From Calothrix sp. NIES-4101 (GTDB taxonomy: Bacteria > Cyanobacteriota > Cyanobacteriia > Cyanobacteriales > Nostocaceae), in assembly GCA_004296455.1 (NCBI GenBank), contig AP018280.1, positions 5,332,001 to 5,396,000 of the forward strand: a DNA stretch of 64,000 bases, read 5' to 3'. Below, one piece after another: positions 15,286 through 23,820 of the stretch. The position numbers and the translations under genes are program-made. How positions within the stretch are numbered: position 1 is the first letter of the stretch; each line of letters starts with the position of its first letter. The notes under the pieces are model-generated. The model did no database searches. It had not been told where the DNA came from and was given only the letters and a program-made list of their open reading frames with translations.

Positions 15286-16792
15286 TTTCTCGAACTACTT
15301 GAGAAATTAACCGTTTTTTATCAGCAGGCAACTTGATGGATTCCCAAAAAGCTGAGTCAGAAAAGGAATTGACAACACGCTCTTGAGATATCAAAGTCTC
15401 TTTCCATCTATTTATCTCCCCGGCTTTTGTGTTGATTATTTGCGACTGTAAGTCTTCAATTGCTCGAATAATCGCAGAATTCGGGTTAGGTATTAACTCC
15501 AACTGGTGCATCTGCTTTCGCATTTCAATTACTTCTTTTGGTTCCTCGATTGGTAATTCTTCCCGTGCGATCGCACTTAATCTTTCGGCTTCTGCTACTA
15601 AATAAGGTATCAATTGTTTTTCGATCTTAGTATCAGTAATCATTTTTTTATTGGGGCATAGCTTTTCGTTTCGATATAAATTGCATTGGAACCAGGATTG
15701 TAATCGATTTTCCCTTTTCACAAATCGGCTTCCTTGAATTGAACAAGATGAACCACAGTTTGCACATCGGACTAGTCCACTGAAAACATTAGCAGCTTTT
15801 GGAGTGTCAGCAGCCCATCGATTACGGGCATTCTTTGCAAACATCTCCAAGATGCGATCGCGTTCCTGAATTGTCATAATTGCTTCATCAGGATGAGTGT
15901 CCCACTGAACACTAGCCAAGTTACGCGGTTTATAATTCTTTTTACCGGGATAGGTAACTCCTCTAGGAGTGCCACCAGCTAATACTGGATTTGTCAACCA
16001 ATTCTGGAGTCCAGTGCTGGTTATTCCCAACCGATTTGAAAAAATGCGTTTCGTTTTTTTACTTTGTTCCCATAGCTCGTTACTAATCTCTTCTTCCTCA
16101 GTCACCATATAACTAGCTTTATCCTGAGAAGCAACCAAAGCGGCTCGTGTAAGACCGAAAATTTCATTTAATCGTTTGACTGCTGCTCGACAAGTTCCAG
16201 TCTCAAAAAAGACATCGACTCGCATCCTGGCGACTTCGGCAACCGACAATTCTCTTTTGCCATCAAGTAAGCAAACTAAGGGAGTATCATCTTTTTTGTA
16301 GCGATCATGGGTTTCGCCCACAATCTTATACCCAAAAGGTTGGAAAAAAGGTGGTTTTCCCGCCCTCTCTCTCATTTCCAAATCTTTGCGAACACGTAGC
16401 GAAATCATTTTTACTTCATGTTTGGCTAGGGCAACCCGAATATCGGCAGAGAACTCCCCGCCCACAGTTTCCACATCAAAGTTATCATCTAAGGCTTCAA
16501 GTAAAACTTGATGTCTGCGGCAAACCTCTAGCAATTGATAGAACAATACTGGAGATGCTGACAACCTATCCAGGCGAAGGAACAATAACTTGGCGATCGC
16601 ACCTGGTGGACGAGACTCAATATAGGCGATCGCTTGGTTTATTCCTTCTCTCTTATCATTGGTGCGTTTGCCAATGTCATAAAATATTTTTGTTGCGCCA
16701 GCATCTCTCAGTCGTCGAAGTTGTTTAACCAATGCTCCTTCGTCATCGCTTTGTTCTTCGGTACTGACACGTCCATAACCAATTACTTCCAT
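15242..16792 (-). CDS. large serine recombinase, XisF-like, 516 aa
   Basis: The N-terminal resolvase domain carries the catalytic serine in YGRVSTEEQ (S10), followed by the LFLRLDRLSASP arginine motif. A recombinase domain follows (about 170-300), then a zinc ribbon CANCGSS with a later Cys pair (FQCNLYRNEKLCPNKK) and a coiled-coil stretch (about 420-480). The length is close to that of the fdxN-element XisF. The start lies 55 bases from the right attachment repeat, reading away from it. The enzyme probably cuts both 8781 and 16848 repeats and joins coxA. Confidence 0.9.
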   Translation of the reverse strand: MEVIGYGRVSTEEQSDDEGALVKQLRRLRDAGATKIFYDIGKRTNDKREGINQAIAYIESRPPGAIAKLLFLRLDRLSASPVLFYQLLEVCRRHQVLLEALDDNFDVETVGGEFSADIRVALAKHEVKMISLRVRKDLEMRERAGKPPFFQPFGYKIVGETHDRYKKDDTPLVCLLDGKRELSVAEVARMRVDVFFETGTCRAAVKRLNEIFGLTRAALVASQDKASYMVTEEEEISNELWEQSKKTKRIFSNRLGITSTGLQNWLTNPVLAGGTPRGVTYPGKKNYKPRNLASVQWDTHPDEAIMTIQERDRILEMFAKNARNRWAADTPKAANVFSGLVRCANCGSSCSIQGSRFVKRENRLQSWFQCNLYRNEKLCPNKKMITDTKIEKQLIPYLVAEAERLSAIAREELPIEEPKEVIEMRKQMHQLELIPNPNSAIIRAIEDLQSQIINTKAGEINRWKETLISQERVVNSFSDSAFWESIKLPADKKRLISQVVREIRVFEGALVEVILR

Positions 16793-16847
16793 TGGATGTC
16801 ACCAAATTAGTCATCCAAAATTATATCTTAATCATCGGATAGAGAGC

Positions 16848-16868
16848 ATGGAGGAAACCCTGTTTTAT
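16848..16868 (+). repeat. right attachment repeat of the coxA element
   Basis: This is the partner of 8781-8801, with identical ATGGAGGAAA and TGTTTTAT ends and two mismatches between. The base before it belongs to the element; coxA sequence continues after it. Confidence 0.8.
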
Positions 16869-17773
16869 TCCAGCACTTATTCTGGTTCTATTCCCACCCT
16901 GCCGTTTACGTAATTATTCTGCCAATCTTCGGGATTTTTTCGGAAATATTCCCTGTTTATTCCCGTAAACCCCTATTTGGCTATAAAGTCGTTGCCATTT
17001 CCTCGTTGATGATTGCGGGTGTGAGTGCATTAGTGTGGGTTCACCACATGTATGCTTCCGGCACACCTGGTTGGATGCGAATTATTTTCATGATTTCGAC
17101 AATGTTCGTTTCCGTGCCCACAGGTATCAAAGTATTTGCTTGGGTGGCAACAATGTGGCGCGGTAAAATCCGCCTGACAACACCGATGCTGTTTGCGTTG
17201 GGTGGTTTGATAATGTTTGTGTTTGCTGGTGTCGTTGGCATTATGCTGGCTTCAGTTCCCATCGACATCCACGTCAACAATACCTATTTTGTCGTCGGAC
17301 ATTTCCACTATGTCCTTTACGGAACAGTGACGATGGGCTTATTTGCCGCTATCTATCACTGGTTTCCAAAAATGACCGGACATATGTATTACGAAGGGTT
17401 GGGTAAATTACACTTCTGGTTAGCATTCATTGGTACTAACTTGAACTTTTTCCCAATGCACCCATTAGGATTACATGGGATGCTACGTCGAGTCGCATCA
17501 TATGATCCCGAATATACTTTCTGGAATGTAATCGCGAGTATTGGGGCATTCTTGCTGGGTATGTCTACACTACCATTCATCTTGAACATGATTAGTTCTT
17601 GGATTAACGGTGAAAAAGCACCAGATAATCCTTGGAGAGCGATTGGTTTGGAATGGTTAGTTTCTTCACCTCCACCCGTCGAGAACTTTGAAGAAATTCC
17701 CGTTGTTGTTTCTGGACCCTATGGTTACGGTACAAATGAGCCGTTGGTTGCAGGTTCCCATCATCAGGAGTAG
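16848..17773 (+). CDS. coxA: cytochrome c oxidase subunit I, C-terminal fragment (interrupted gene)
   Basis: The frame is open from the repeat at 16848 and reads GGNPVLFQHLFWFYSHPAVY, with the CuB His and cross-linked Tyr of the HPxVY motif. It continues through VHHMYASG (CuB His pair) and GHFHYVLYG (haem a3 and a ligands) to the C-terminus EPLVAGSHHQE. All late catalytic residues are present, with no frameshift or stop in over 300 codons, which argues against decay. The first ATG in frame is at 17006, in a helix, and would not make a functional start. It lies 90 bases upstream of coxC. Confidence 0.88.
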
Positions 17774-17807
17774 CGGGAAAGGGTAAGGGGAAAACTCATA
17801 ATTCTTT

Positions 17808-17858
17808 ATCCCTAATACCCAATCCCTATTACCAATACCCATTAACCAATACCCAATA
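17808..17858. repeat. degenerate CCAATACCC repeats between coxA and coxC
   Basis: Four to five variants of CCCAATACC/CCCAATCCC/CCAATACCC occur in 51 bases of the coxA-coxC spacer. Their role is unknown; they may be a replication-slippage patch. Confidence 0.5.
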
Positions 17859-17863
17859 AATCA

Positions 17864-18472
17864 ATGGAAAGTTCTGTTAATACACGTATACAGCATTCCG
17901 TAGAACATGCGATCGCCCATGAACATGATGAGGAAGGCAATAAACAGTATGGGTTTATAGTTTTCCTACTGTCGGAAAGTGTGATTTTCCTCAGCTTTTT
18001 TGCTGCTTATGCTGTCACTAAATTAACTACATCCGAGTGGTTGCCTGCGGGTGTCACTGGATTGGAAGTAAAAGAGCCGACAATTAACACTGTCATTCTG
18101 GTTTCGAGTAGTTTCGTCATTTACCTAGCGGAGAGGGCTTTACAAAAGCATAATCTCTGGGGATTTCGCATATTTTTGCTGCTAACAATGGCAATGGGCA
18201 GCTACTTTTTATACGGTCAAGCGGTGGAATGGGGCGGCTTAGAATTTGGCTTCACCACTGGCGTTTTTGGTGGGATGTTCTACCTCTTGACTGGGTTTCA
18301 CGGATTACACGTGTTAACTGGTATTTTGTTGCAAACAATGATTTTGATTCGTTCTTTCCTACCGGGAAATTACGATAATGGGCATTATGGTGTATTTGCC
18401 ACTTCGTTATTTTGGCACTTCGTCGATGTAATTTGGATTATTCTGTTTATCTTAATTTACATTTGGCAGTAG
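17864..18472 (+). CDS. coxC: cytochrome c oxidase subunit III, 202 aa
   Basis: Five hydrophobic helices are visible. Family signatures are LLSESVIFLSFFAAY near residue 35, FYLLTGFHGLHVLTG near 145 and WHFVDVIWIILF near 185. The subunit stabilises subunit I in the thylakoid or cytoplasmic membrane. It is intact and shares the operon direction with the split coxA, so a working oxidase needs the coxA pieces to be joined. A terminator follows. Confidence 0.9.
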   Translation: MESSVNTRIQHSVEHAIAHEHDEEGNKQYGFIVFLLSESVIFLSFFAAYAVTKLTTSEWLPAGVTGLEVKEPTINTVILVSSSFVIYLAERALQKHNLWGFRIFLLLTMAMGSYFLYGQAVEWGGLEFGFTTGVFGGMFYLLTGFHGLHVLTGILLQTMILIRSFLPGNYDNGHYGVFATSLFWHFVDVIWIILFILIYIWQ

Positions 18473-18506
18473 TTACGCGATCGCAAATATCATATGCAAA
18501 CATATT

Positions 18507-18537
18507 AGAGACGTTGAAGATAACGTCTCTTTTGTTT
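18507..18537 (+). terminator. terminator of the cox operon
   Basis: The stem AGAGACGTT/AACGTCTCT is followed by TTTGTTTG. The same hairpin word is used after thrS at 61871-61893. Confidence 0.85.
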
Positions 18538-18634
18538 GTGGTAAATTTCGTACATCATTAAAACTACTGTGATCGCAATACTCAGCGAATCTATGAATTC
18601 CCAAAACAGTAAATATAATTATTCAACTATAAAT

Positions 18635-19351
18635 TTACACATTTTTTGCCATTAAACTAGCTAAAGTAGAGACCATTTCTATTGTTTCCACGGGTTTGGG
18701 GATATGAACGGCAAACCCCATTTTAAATGCTCGTCCACGTTCCTCTGAATTGTTACCGGAAACGATTGCAATTATTGGTATCGATTTAGGGGTATTTTCC
18801 TGAATTTGTTTTATCTGAACAGTCAGTAAATCAGTATCATCGTTATTTATAAAAGCTAAATCTATCAACATCGCATCCGGTTTAACCAGATTAATTGCAT
18901 CGAGCATGTCGTTGATGGTAATCAGAGCTATCGCTACTGCCTGACGTTCCTCAAGGTTGCGACAAAGTAATGTTGCGTCAGGTGATAGCACTAAAATCCT
19001 CATGTTTTCCAAGCGACAATAATTAAATTGATACTCTACTCGATGTTTTTTTCCCCATTCGCACATCATTTCGGTAATCGGGGTGAAGGTTTTACCGTGG
19101 GGGGTGAGAGCATATTCAACGCGAGGAGGGAACTCTGGAAATGATTCTCGATAGATTATACCCTCTTTTTCTAATTCCCTCAATTGTTGAGTCAGTACTT
19201 TCTGGGTAATATTGGAAATTAATAACTTTAACTCGCTAAAACGTCGAGCATCTCGTCTCAACCACCAAATTATAAGGCATTTCCATTTACCACCAATTGC
19301 TTCAATTGTCACTTCTACAGGGCAGGAATATTTTTTGATATTAGTATCCAT
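18635..19351 (-). CDS. HxlR-type regulator fused to a receiver-like domain, 238 aa
   Basis: Residues 1-110 are an HxlR winged helix: CPVEVTIEAIGGKWKCLIIW, RRFSELKLLISNITQKVLTQ, and the wing EFPPRVEYALTPHGK. Residues 117-238 follow a CheY-like pattern with D164 (AMLIDLAF), S198 and K219 (IPKP), but the usual first acidic pair is replaced by SPD, so phosphorylation is uncertain. Plain HxlR proteins end near residue 120, making the fusion unusual. The gene is divergent from the SDR gene 111 bases away, the classic layout for a regulator and its target. Confidence 0.82.
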   Translation of the reverse strand: MDTNIKKYSCPVEVTIEAIGGKWKCLIIWWLRRDARRFSELKLLISNITQKVLTQQLRELEKEGIIYRESFPEFPPRVEYALTPHGKTFTPITEMMCEWGKKHRVEYQFNYCRLENMRILVLSPDATLLCRNLEERQAVAIALITINDMLDAINLVKPDAMLIDLAFINNDDTDLLTVQIKQIQENTPKSIPIIAIVSGNNSEERGRAFKMGFAVHIPKPVETIEMVSTLASLMAKNV

Positions 19352-19462
19352 TTGGTAACTATTAACCCTTGAATATTATAATTTAGGCGCTCTGGAAAGT
19401 AACCAGCATCATAATTACTGGTGTACATCTTCTGGTAACATACCTCAAAGGAAAATTAAGAT

Positions 19463-20236
19463 ATGCAAATTAGCGGTGCAGTTGTATTAATTACGGGAGC
19501 AAATGGTGGAATTGCTGCTCACTTTATCGAGCAATTACTGGGTTTAGATGTCGCAAAGATATATGTATGCGCTCGTAATGTGGCAAAACTCAATCCTCTA
19601 CTAACACTTGATCGCGATACTGGCAAAAATCGCATTATTCCAGTTGAATTGGATGTCACAAATCCTCAATCCGTTTTAAACGCAGCATCCCAATGCCAGG
19701 ATGTAACTCTGTTAATTAATAATGCCGGAACATCGCTCAATCAGGGACTAATTGCCGCATCAGATATCGATAGTGCTAGAAATGAAATGGAGGTCAACTA
19801 CTTTGGGATGTTGTCTATGTGTCGTGCATTCGCACCTATTTTAAAACAACATGGAGGCGGTGCGATCATTAATATTCTCTCACTGTTAGGAAAAGTTAAT
19901 CTACCCTTTAGTGGCTCTTACAGCGCTTCTAAAGCTGCTGCAATATCAATGACTCAAGGTGTGCGGGCAGAACTTACTGGACAAAATACCCTAGTTGTTG
20001 CAGTGATGCCGGGAACAGTGGATACTGAGTTAGCGAAGGAGTGGCCTAATCCCAAGGTAGCACCTGCGGAAGTCGCTTCTTCGGCTTTACAAGCGGTAAT
20101 TGATGGTGTGGAGGATGTTTATCCTGGTGAGCAAGCTGCACAGGTTTCTGCACAATTACTTAGCGATCCCAAAGGGGTAGAGAAATATATGGCAAGTTTT
20201 CTACCTGGTATGATGCTAGCAGGGACAAATGCGTAG
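19463..20236 (+). CDS. short-chain dehydrogenase/reductase, 257 aa
   Basis: The Rossmann motif TGANGGI lies at 11-17, NNAG at 86-89, and the catalytic set is S140, Y153 and K157 (YSASK). This is a classical SDR of NAD(P)H-dependent type; the substrate cannot be read from sequence. GAAAATTAAG precedes the ATG. It is divergent from the HxlR-type regulator and is probably controlled by it. Confidence 0.85.
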   Translation: MQISGAVVLITGANGGIAAHFIEQLLGLDVAKIYVCARNVAKLNPLLTLDRDTGKNRIIPVELDVTNPQSVLNAASQCQDVTLLINNAGTSLNQGLIAASDIDSARNEMEVNYFGMLSMCRAFAPILKQHGGGAIINILSLLGKVNLPFSGSYSASKAAAISMTQGVRAELTGQNTLVVAVMPGTVDTELAKEWPNPKVAPAEVASSALQAVIDGVEDVYPGEQAAQVSAQLLSDPKGVEKYMASFLPGMMLAGTNA

Positions 20237-20370
20237 TATAGAAATACAGATATTGAAACAGTAGTTCTTTATCTACAAATCTTTCTATATCTTGACACTG
20301 TGCTGAATCGTGAAAAGCATGGTGTTTTTATTTACATTTGAGTAGATGGATGCGATCGCATTTATTTATC

Positions 20371-21282
20371 CTAAGTTTTAACTATTTCTTGAAGTTTTTT
20401 AGCAGCTTTTTCAATTGAGTCAATACTTCCAGGATTTACTAAACCATTATATTCAAAAACATAAACTTGATTAGTTTGTACTGCCTTTAGCTTGTGCCAA
20501 AATGCTTGTTTTTTAAATCCATTAATTACTTCGTCTCCGGAACCAGCTTGTGGAGAATTGACAACAATGATTTTATCTGGGTTTGCCTCTAAGATTTTTT
20601 CGGCTGAAAGGGTTAAATATCCTGGTATGGGACTTTTTCCTTGTAATTCTGCGGCAATATTGTTGATATTGAATTGCTCTAGCATATCTCCTGCCCAACT
20701 ATTTTTATTGGGTGCCAAAATTGGCTGAAGACTTACTAAAACTAAAGTGGAAATATTGTTTTTTTGGGAATTAGATTGACTTGTCTTAGCTTTATTTGTT
20801 GATAAAAAAGATTGATACCGTTTTAAGAGTGGTTGCGGGTCTGTACCAATTTGCTGTGCTAAACTTTTTGTTAATTCTTCAAGAGCTTGCCAACTATTAG
20901 TCTTTGTCTCCAATGTCTTAATGTTTAATTGCTTTAAGCGTTGAGTTGTTGAGTCTGTAAAGCCTGATGCACCAATAACTAAATCAGGTTTGAGGGCAAG
21001 AATTTTTTCTAAGTTGGGCTGAGTTCTGCCTGCGGATACGCGGGGAATATCTTGGAAGCGAATATCACTATTAAGTAATTGTGTACCGGAAATACCAACA
21101 AGTTTTGTTTTATCTAGTTGGTAAATTATATCTGCCGCCAGTGATGTGAGGGCAACTACTCTATTGGCGGTATTTTGGGTGTTATTATTGACTGTGGCTT
21201 GTTGGGTGATTGATGGAGTACAAGCGACAAAAATGAGGCTGAAAAGAATAGCGAGAAATGATTGAACTAAGCGGTAATGCAT
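20371..21282 (-). CDS. periplasmic metal-chelate binding lipoprotein (BtuF/FecB type), 303 aa
   Basis: The lipobox LIFVAC places the lipidated cysteine at C21. The mature part has the two-lobed cluster-III binding fold (RVVALTSLAADIIYQL, LKPDLVIGASGF, and a C-terminal PGSIDSIEKAAKKL). It would deliver a siderophore or cobalamin-like ligand to an ABC importer; no permease or ATPase gene is adjacent, so the ligand is open. Confidence 0.8.
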   Translation of the reverse strand: MHYRLVQSFLAILFSLIFVACTPSITQQATVNNNTQNTANRVVALTSLAADIIYQLDKTKLVGISGTQLLNSDIRFQDIPRVSAGRTQPNLEKILALKPDLVIGASGFTDSTTQRLKQLNIKTLETKTNSWQALEELTKSLAQQIGTDPQPLLKRYQSFLSTNKAKTSQSNSQKNNISTLVLVSLQPILAPNKNSWAGDMLEQFNINNIAAELQGKSPIPGYLTLSAEKILEANPDKIIVVNSPQAGSGDEVINGFKKQAFWHKLKAVQTNQVYVFEYNGLVNPGSIDSIEKAAKKLQEIVKT

Positions 21283-21384
21283 GGGTACTTTGGTTCTTAA
21301 AGTTGATAATTAATCGATCGCATCACTACAAATGATGATTTATAAACACCCTGGAAAAGAAAATTTTCGCGAGGAAATATTTAA

Positions 21385-22275
21385 TTAATTTGCTAACCAC
21401 AAAGCCACATTCCGCACGTAAGCTTTGATATCATCTAATGCACGTGGTTCATTTTTCATCCCATTTCCTGGGGCTTCATCAACAAATGTTGGACAACCTT
21501 TTTCAATATCCCAATTGTAATCAACCAAGTGATGGAAACTAGAATTTGCCACTGCCCTACCTAACATATTTCCTTCTCTATCTCGGTGATGCTCAATTGC
21601 CACTACTAAATTAAAATCACGTCCAGTAATTAGACTTTTACTCAGTGCAATTACTCGTGTATTGGGATTATTGGGAACTGCGCCAATGCCACCTTCATGG
21701 GGATGTGCCGGGAAAAATTCAATTATTCCTGATGGTGAATGAGGATTTTTCAAAAGTTCATGAACTGGCTCAATAATGGTAACTTTTTGATAGTCTCCGT
21801 TAGCTCCAGAATGATAGTTAGGGTAATTAATATAGGTTGTATAGGGATCATCGCGATACCAACGGCTGTCGTCAGGATCGGGATTTTGGCTGTAAAAATA
21901 ATGGGTATCGCCAATATCAGTAATACCACACATGGAACAGCCCATATCTTGATGATCACGGGTTGTCAGGATACCACCTCCGCGTTTGCGGAATGCATTT
22001 ATACCGGCGATATCTTTCTCACTCAAACCATCACCAACATCTAGCGCAAATAACCAAAGTTCGTCAAAATCAGATTGATCTAGGGAACTAAGAATTGGAT
22101 CATTACCTTCAATATCGGTAATTCTGTCTCGTCCAACCACGTGGTACAAGTTATTACCTGCTTCGTCCTGTAATGATGCTAAATAGTCATGTAGCATCGA
22201 AAAACGGGCAATACTCCAGTCGTCTGCGGTTGTGGGAATTGTGGTTTGTAGGAGGATGCGAATCGGTGTCACCAT
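21385..22275 (-). CDS. conserved hypothetical protein, ThuA-like fold possible, about 296 aa
   Basis: I prefer the internal start at 22275 (MVTPIRILLQTTIPTTADDW); an upstream ATG at 22347 adds 24 Cys/His-rich residues. The segment ELWLFALDVGDGLSEKDIAG followed by FRKRGGGILTTRDHQDMG resembles ThuA/class-I amidotransferase-like folds. It is rich in His and Asp (HYFYSQNPDPDDS, FFPAHPHEGG). No enzymatic role is assigned. Confidence 0.6.
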   Translation of the reverse strand: MVTPIRILLQTTIPTTADDWSIARFSMLHDYLASLQDEAGNNLYHVVGRDRITDIEGNDPILSSLDQSDFDELWLFALDVGDGLSEKDIAGINAFRKRGGGILTTRDHQDMGCSMCGITDIGDTHYFYSQNPDPDDSRWYRDDPYTTYINYPNYHSGANGDYQKVTIIEPVHELLKNPHSPSGIIEFFPAHPHEGGIGAVPNNPNTRVIALSKSLITGRDFNLVVAIEHHRDREGNMLGRAVANSSFHHLVDYNWDIEKGCPTFVDEAPGNGMKNEPRALDDIKAYVRNVALWLAN

Positions 22276-22483
22276 TGCTTGCACTCTTGAGCTTACACAA
22301 TCATGTATGTGAACTATTTTGTCGCAATGCTGGGACTTTTTGACCAATTTCCACCCTAATTTTTAATAAATCAGGCAACTGAGATTGAATCTAAAAGCTA
22401 TCAAAAATTCTAATTTCTAGTTATCCTGATTTACTGGCAATAATCTCTCCGTAAAAGAGTTATATCGTGTTCGGCAATCACTG

Positions 22484-22540
22484 ACAATTAAAATTTCTCC
22501 GCGTCACCGCGTCTCTAAGTCTCCGTGTCAGTCTTAATAA
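22484..22540. repeat. dispersed intergenic repeat, copy A
   Basis: The segment around ATTTCTCCGCGTC, CCGCGTCTCTAA and TCTCCGTGTCA is repeated with three mismatches over about 50 bases at 49202-49258 and inverted at 61996-62040. Confidence 0.7.
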
Positions 22541-22547
22541 TAACTAT

Positions 22548-23528
22548 TTAACTAGACATAATATCAGGCGATCGCATTGGATGTAAAATCGCTAAATGTA
22601 GTTGTTGACGTGTTTCCAATTGCAAATAACGTGTTTGTAAAGGTTGCCATTCTTGCCATAATTGCTGACGTTTTTCTGCTAGCAAATTAACAAATGTTGG
22701 TAGTTTTTCACTAAACTCTTTCCCAAAAATCTCCACAAACCACTCTTCTAAAACATCAACATCGTGAATTTCTCCCAATATGTCTTGTATTTTCTTGACT
22801 TCAGTTACATATCCTGTGTAGGTTTCGTCATAAAAGTCAACGAATAATTCCATTTGGTAACGCAGTCGTTTTGCTTGTTTTCGCAAGCTATGCAGAACTT
22901 CATTATTTCCTGCTAACAATTCTGATAATTTAGATGACTTGTCAGCTGAAGTATTTTGATTCCATGAACTTCCAAATTGCCAACCGGGATGCAGTAAAAA
23001 TGCGCTGGCTTCCGGTAAAAGTAAATCTGGAAGCACTAGTTCAATTGCTAGTGTGGCTGATTCTTGATAACTTGGTTCTGCCAACCAGTCATTTAAAGAA
23101 GACTTGAGTGATTTATAGGCTACATCTTTTAATGTTTTGGTGACATTCACAGCTACATTTTCGCGCTGTTTGTGAAAGACTTCAAACACTTTTTGCAGAT
23201 ATTTCAGTTCCCGAGAAGGTAAACTCGCTTGAAAATTTGCTTCTATATTTTCCTTAAGTACGTCTAAATCCCTTAATTCGCCTAACTTACGAGCAATTTT
23301 ACCAATATTGCGATCGCTTACAGATTTTGGCACACTTAAAACAAAGCTAAAACTACTTACCACAGTTCGCAATCGTCGCATACCCACACGCATTTGATGC
23401 AGAGCTTCTGGGTCTTCATCTTTCTTTACAGACTTTTCCCACTTCAAAATTTTTTTAAAGTGCTTTTGTATTGCTTGGTAAGTATAGTCACCTAAATTAT
23501 TGCTCACAGGTGTTGTTGCTAAAGCCAT
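22548..23528 (-). CDS. CHAD domain protein, 326 aa
   Basis: This is an all-helical domain with conserved basic and His residues for polyphosphate or phosphate binding: EALHQMRVGMRRLRTVVSSF near residue 43, LRKQAKRLRYQMELF near 215, and IQDILGEIHDVDVLEEWF near 245. No CYTH partner domain is fused or adjacent. It is probably soluble and associated with polyphosphate granules, by family analogy. Confidence 0.85.
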   Translation of the reverse strand: MALATTPVSNNLGDYTYQAIQKHFKKILKWEKSVKKDEDPEALHQMRVGMRRLRTVVSSFSFVLSVPKSVSDRNIGKIARKLGELRDLDVLKENIEANFQASLPSRELKYLQKVFEVFHKQRENVAVNVTKTLKDVAYKSLKSSLNDWLAEPSYQESATLAIELVLPDLLLPEASAFLLHPGWQFGSSWNQNTSADKSSKLSELLAGNNEVLHSLRKQAKRLRYQMELFVDFYDETYTGYVTEVKKIQDILGEIHDVDVLEEWFVEIFGKEFSEKLPTFVNLLAEKRQQLWQEWQPLQTRYLQLETRQQLHLAILHPMRSPDIMSS

Positions 23529-23820
23529 AATGACACCAATATTTTGATAGATTTTGACGCTCTACTCAGTTTGAAAAAACTACAATTTGCTACTTATACA
23601 TGTTTGTATAAATTTGGGATGAAAATTTCCCTTAACTACTAAAGAGAAAATTACAACAATAACAAATTTGACTTAAATCCCAGCTTATATGGCATACAGC
23701 ATATACTAACTCTGTCTAACGTTATATGTATATATTAATAAATATAATATTGTGATACTTCTGCTATTTCTCTTCAGTAATCTTTTCTCTCAATAACATG
23801 ATGTGATGAGTTCAAAAACG

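Larger units (their letters stand above)
8781..16847. mobile_element. 8,067-bp coxA interruption element with its own serine recombinase
   Basis: The element lies between the two direct repeats. Site-specific joining of the repeats deletes exactly this interval and restores an uninterrupted CoxA frame, NPANGG then NPVLFQHLFW. Contents from left to right are a membrane zincin (-), an IS66-type IS (+), a Mn-catalase (+), a pirin (+), small ORFs and a large serine recombinase (-) whose start is 55 bases from the right repeat. The recombinase type, its edge position and the coding-frame placement of the repeats match the fdxN-element class that heterocysts excise. Excision itself is inferred. Confidence 0.82.

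Noticed and set aside
8303-17773. coxA as an ordinary pseudogene broken by an IS
   Set aside because: The repeats restore the frame to the exact codon, the right fragment is free of lesions and the insert carries an edge-located serine recombinase. The IS66 copy lies well inside the insert with its own flanking near-duplication.
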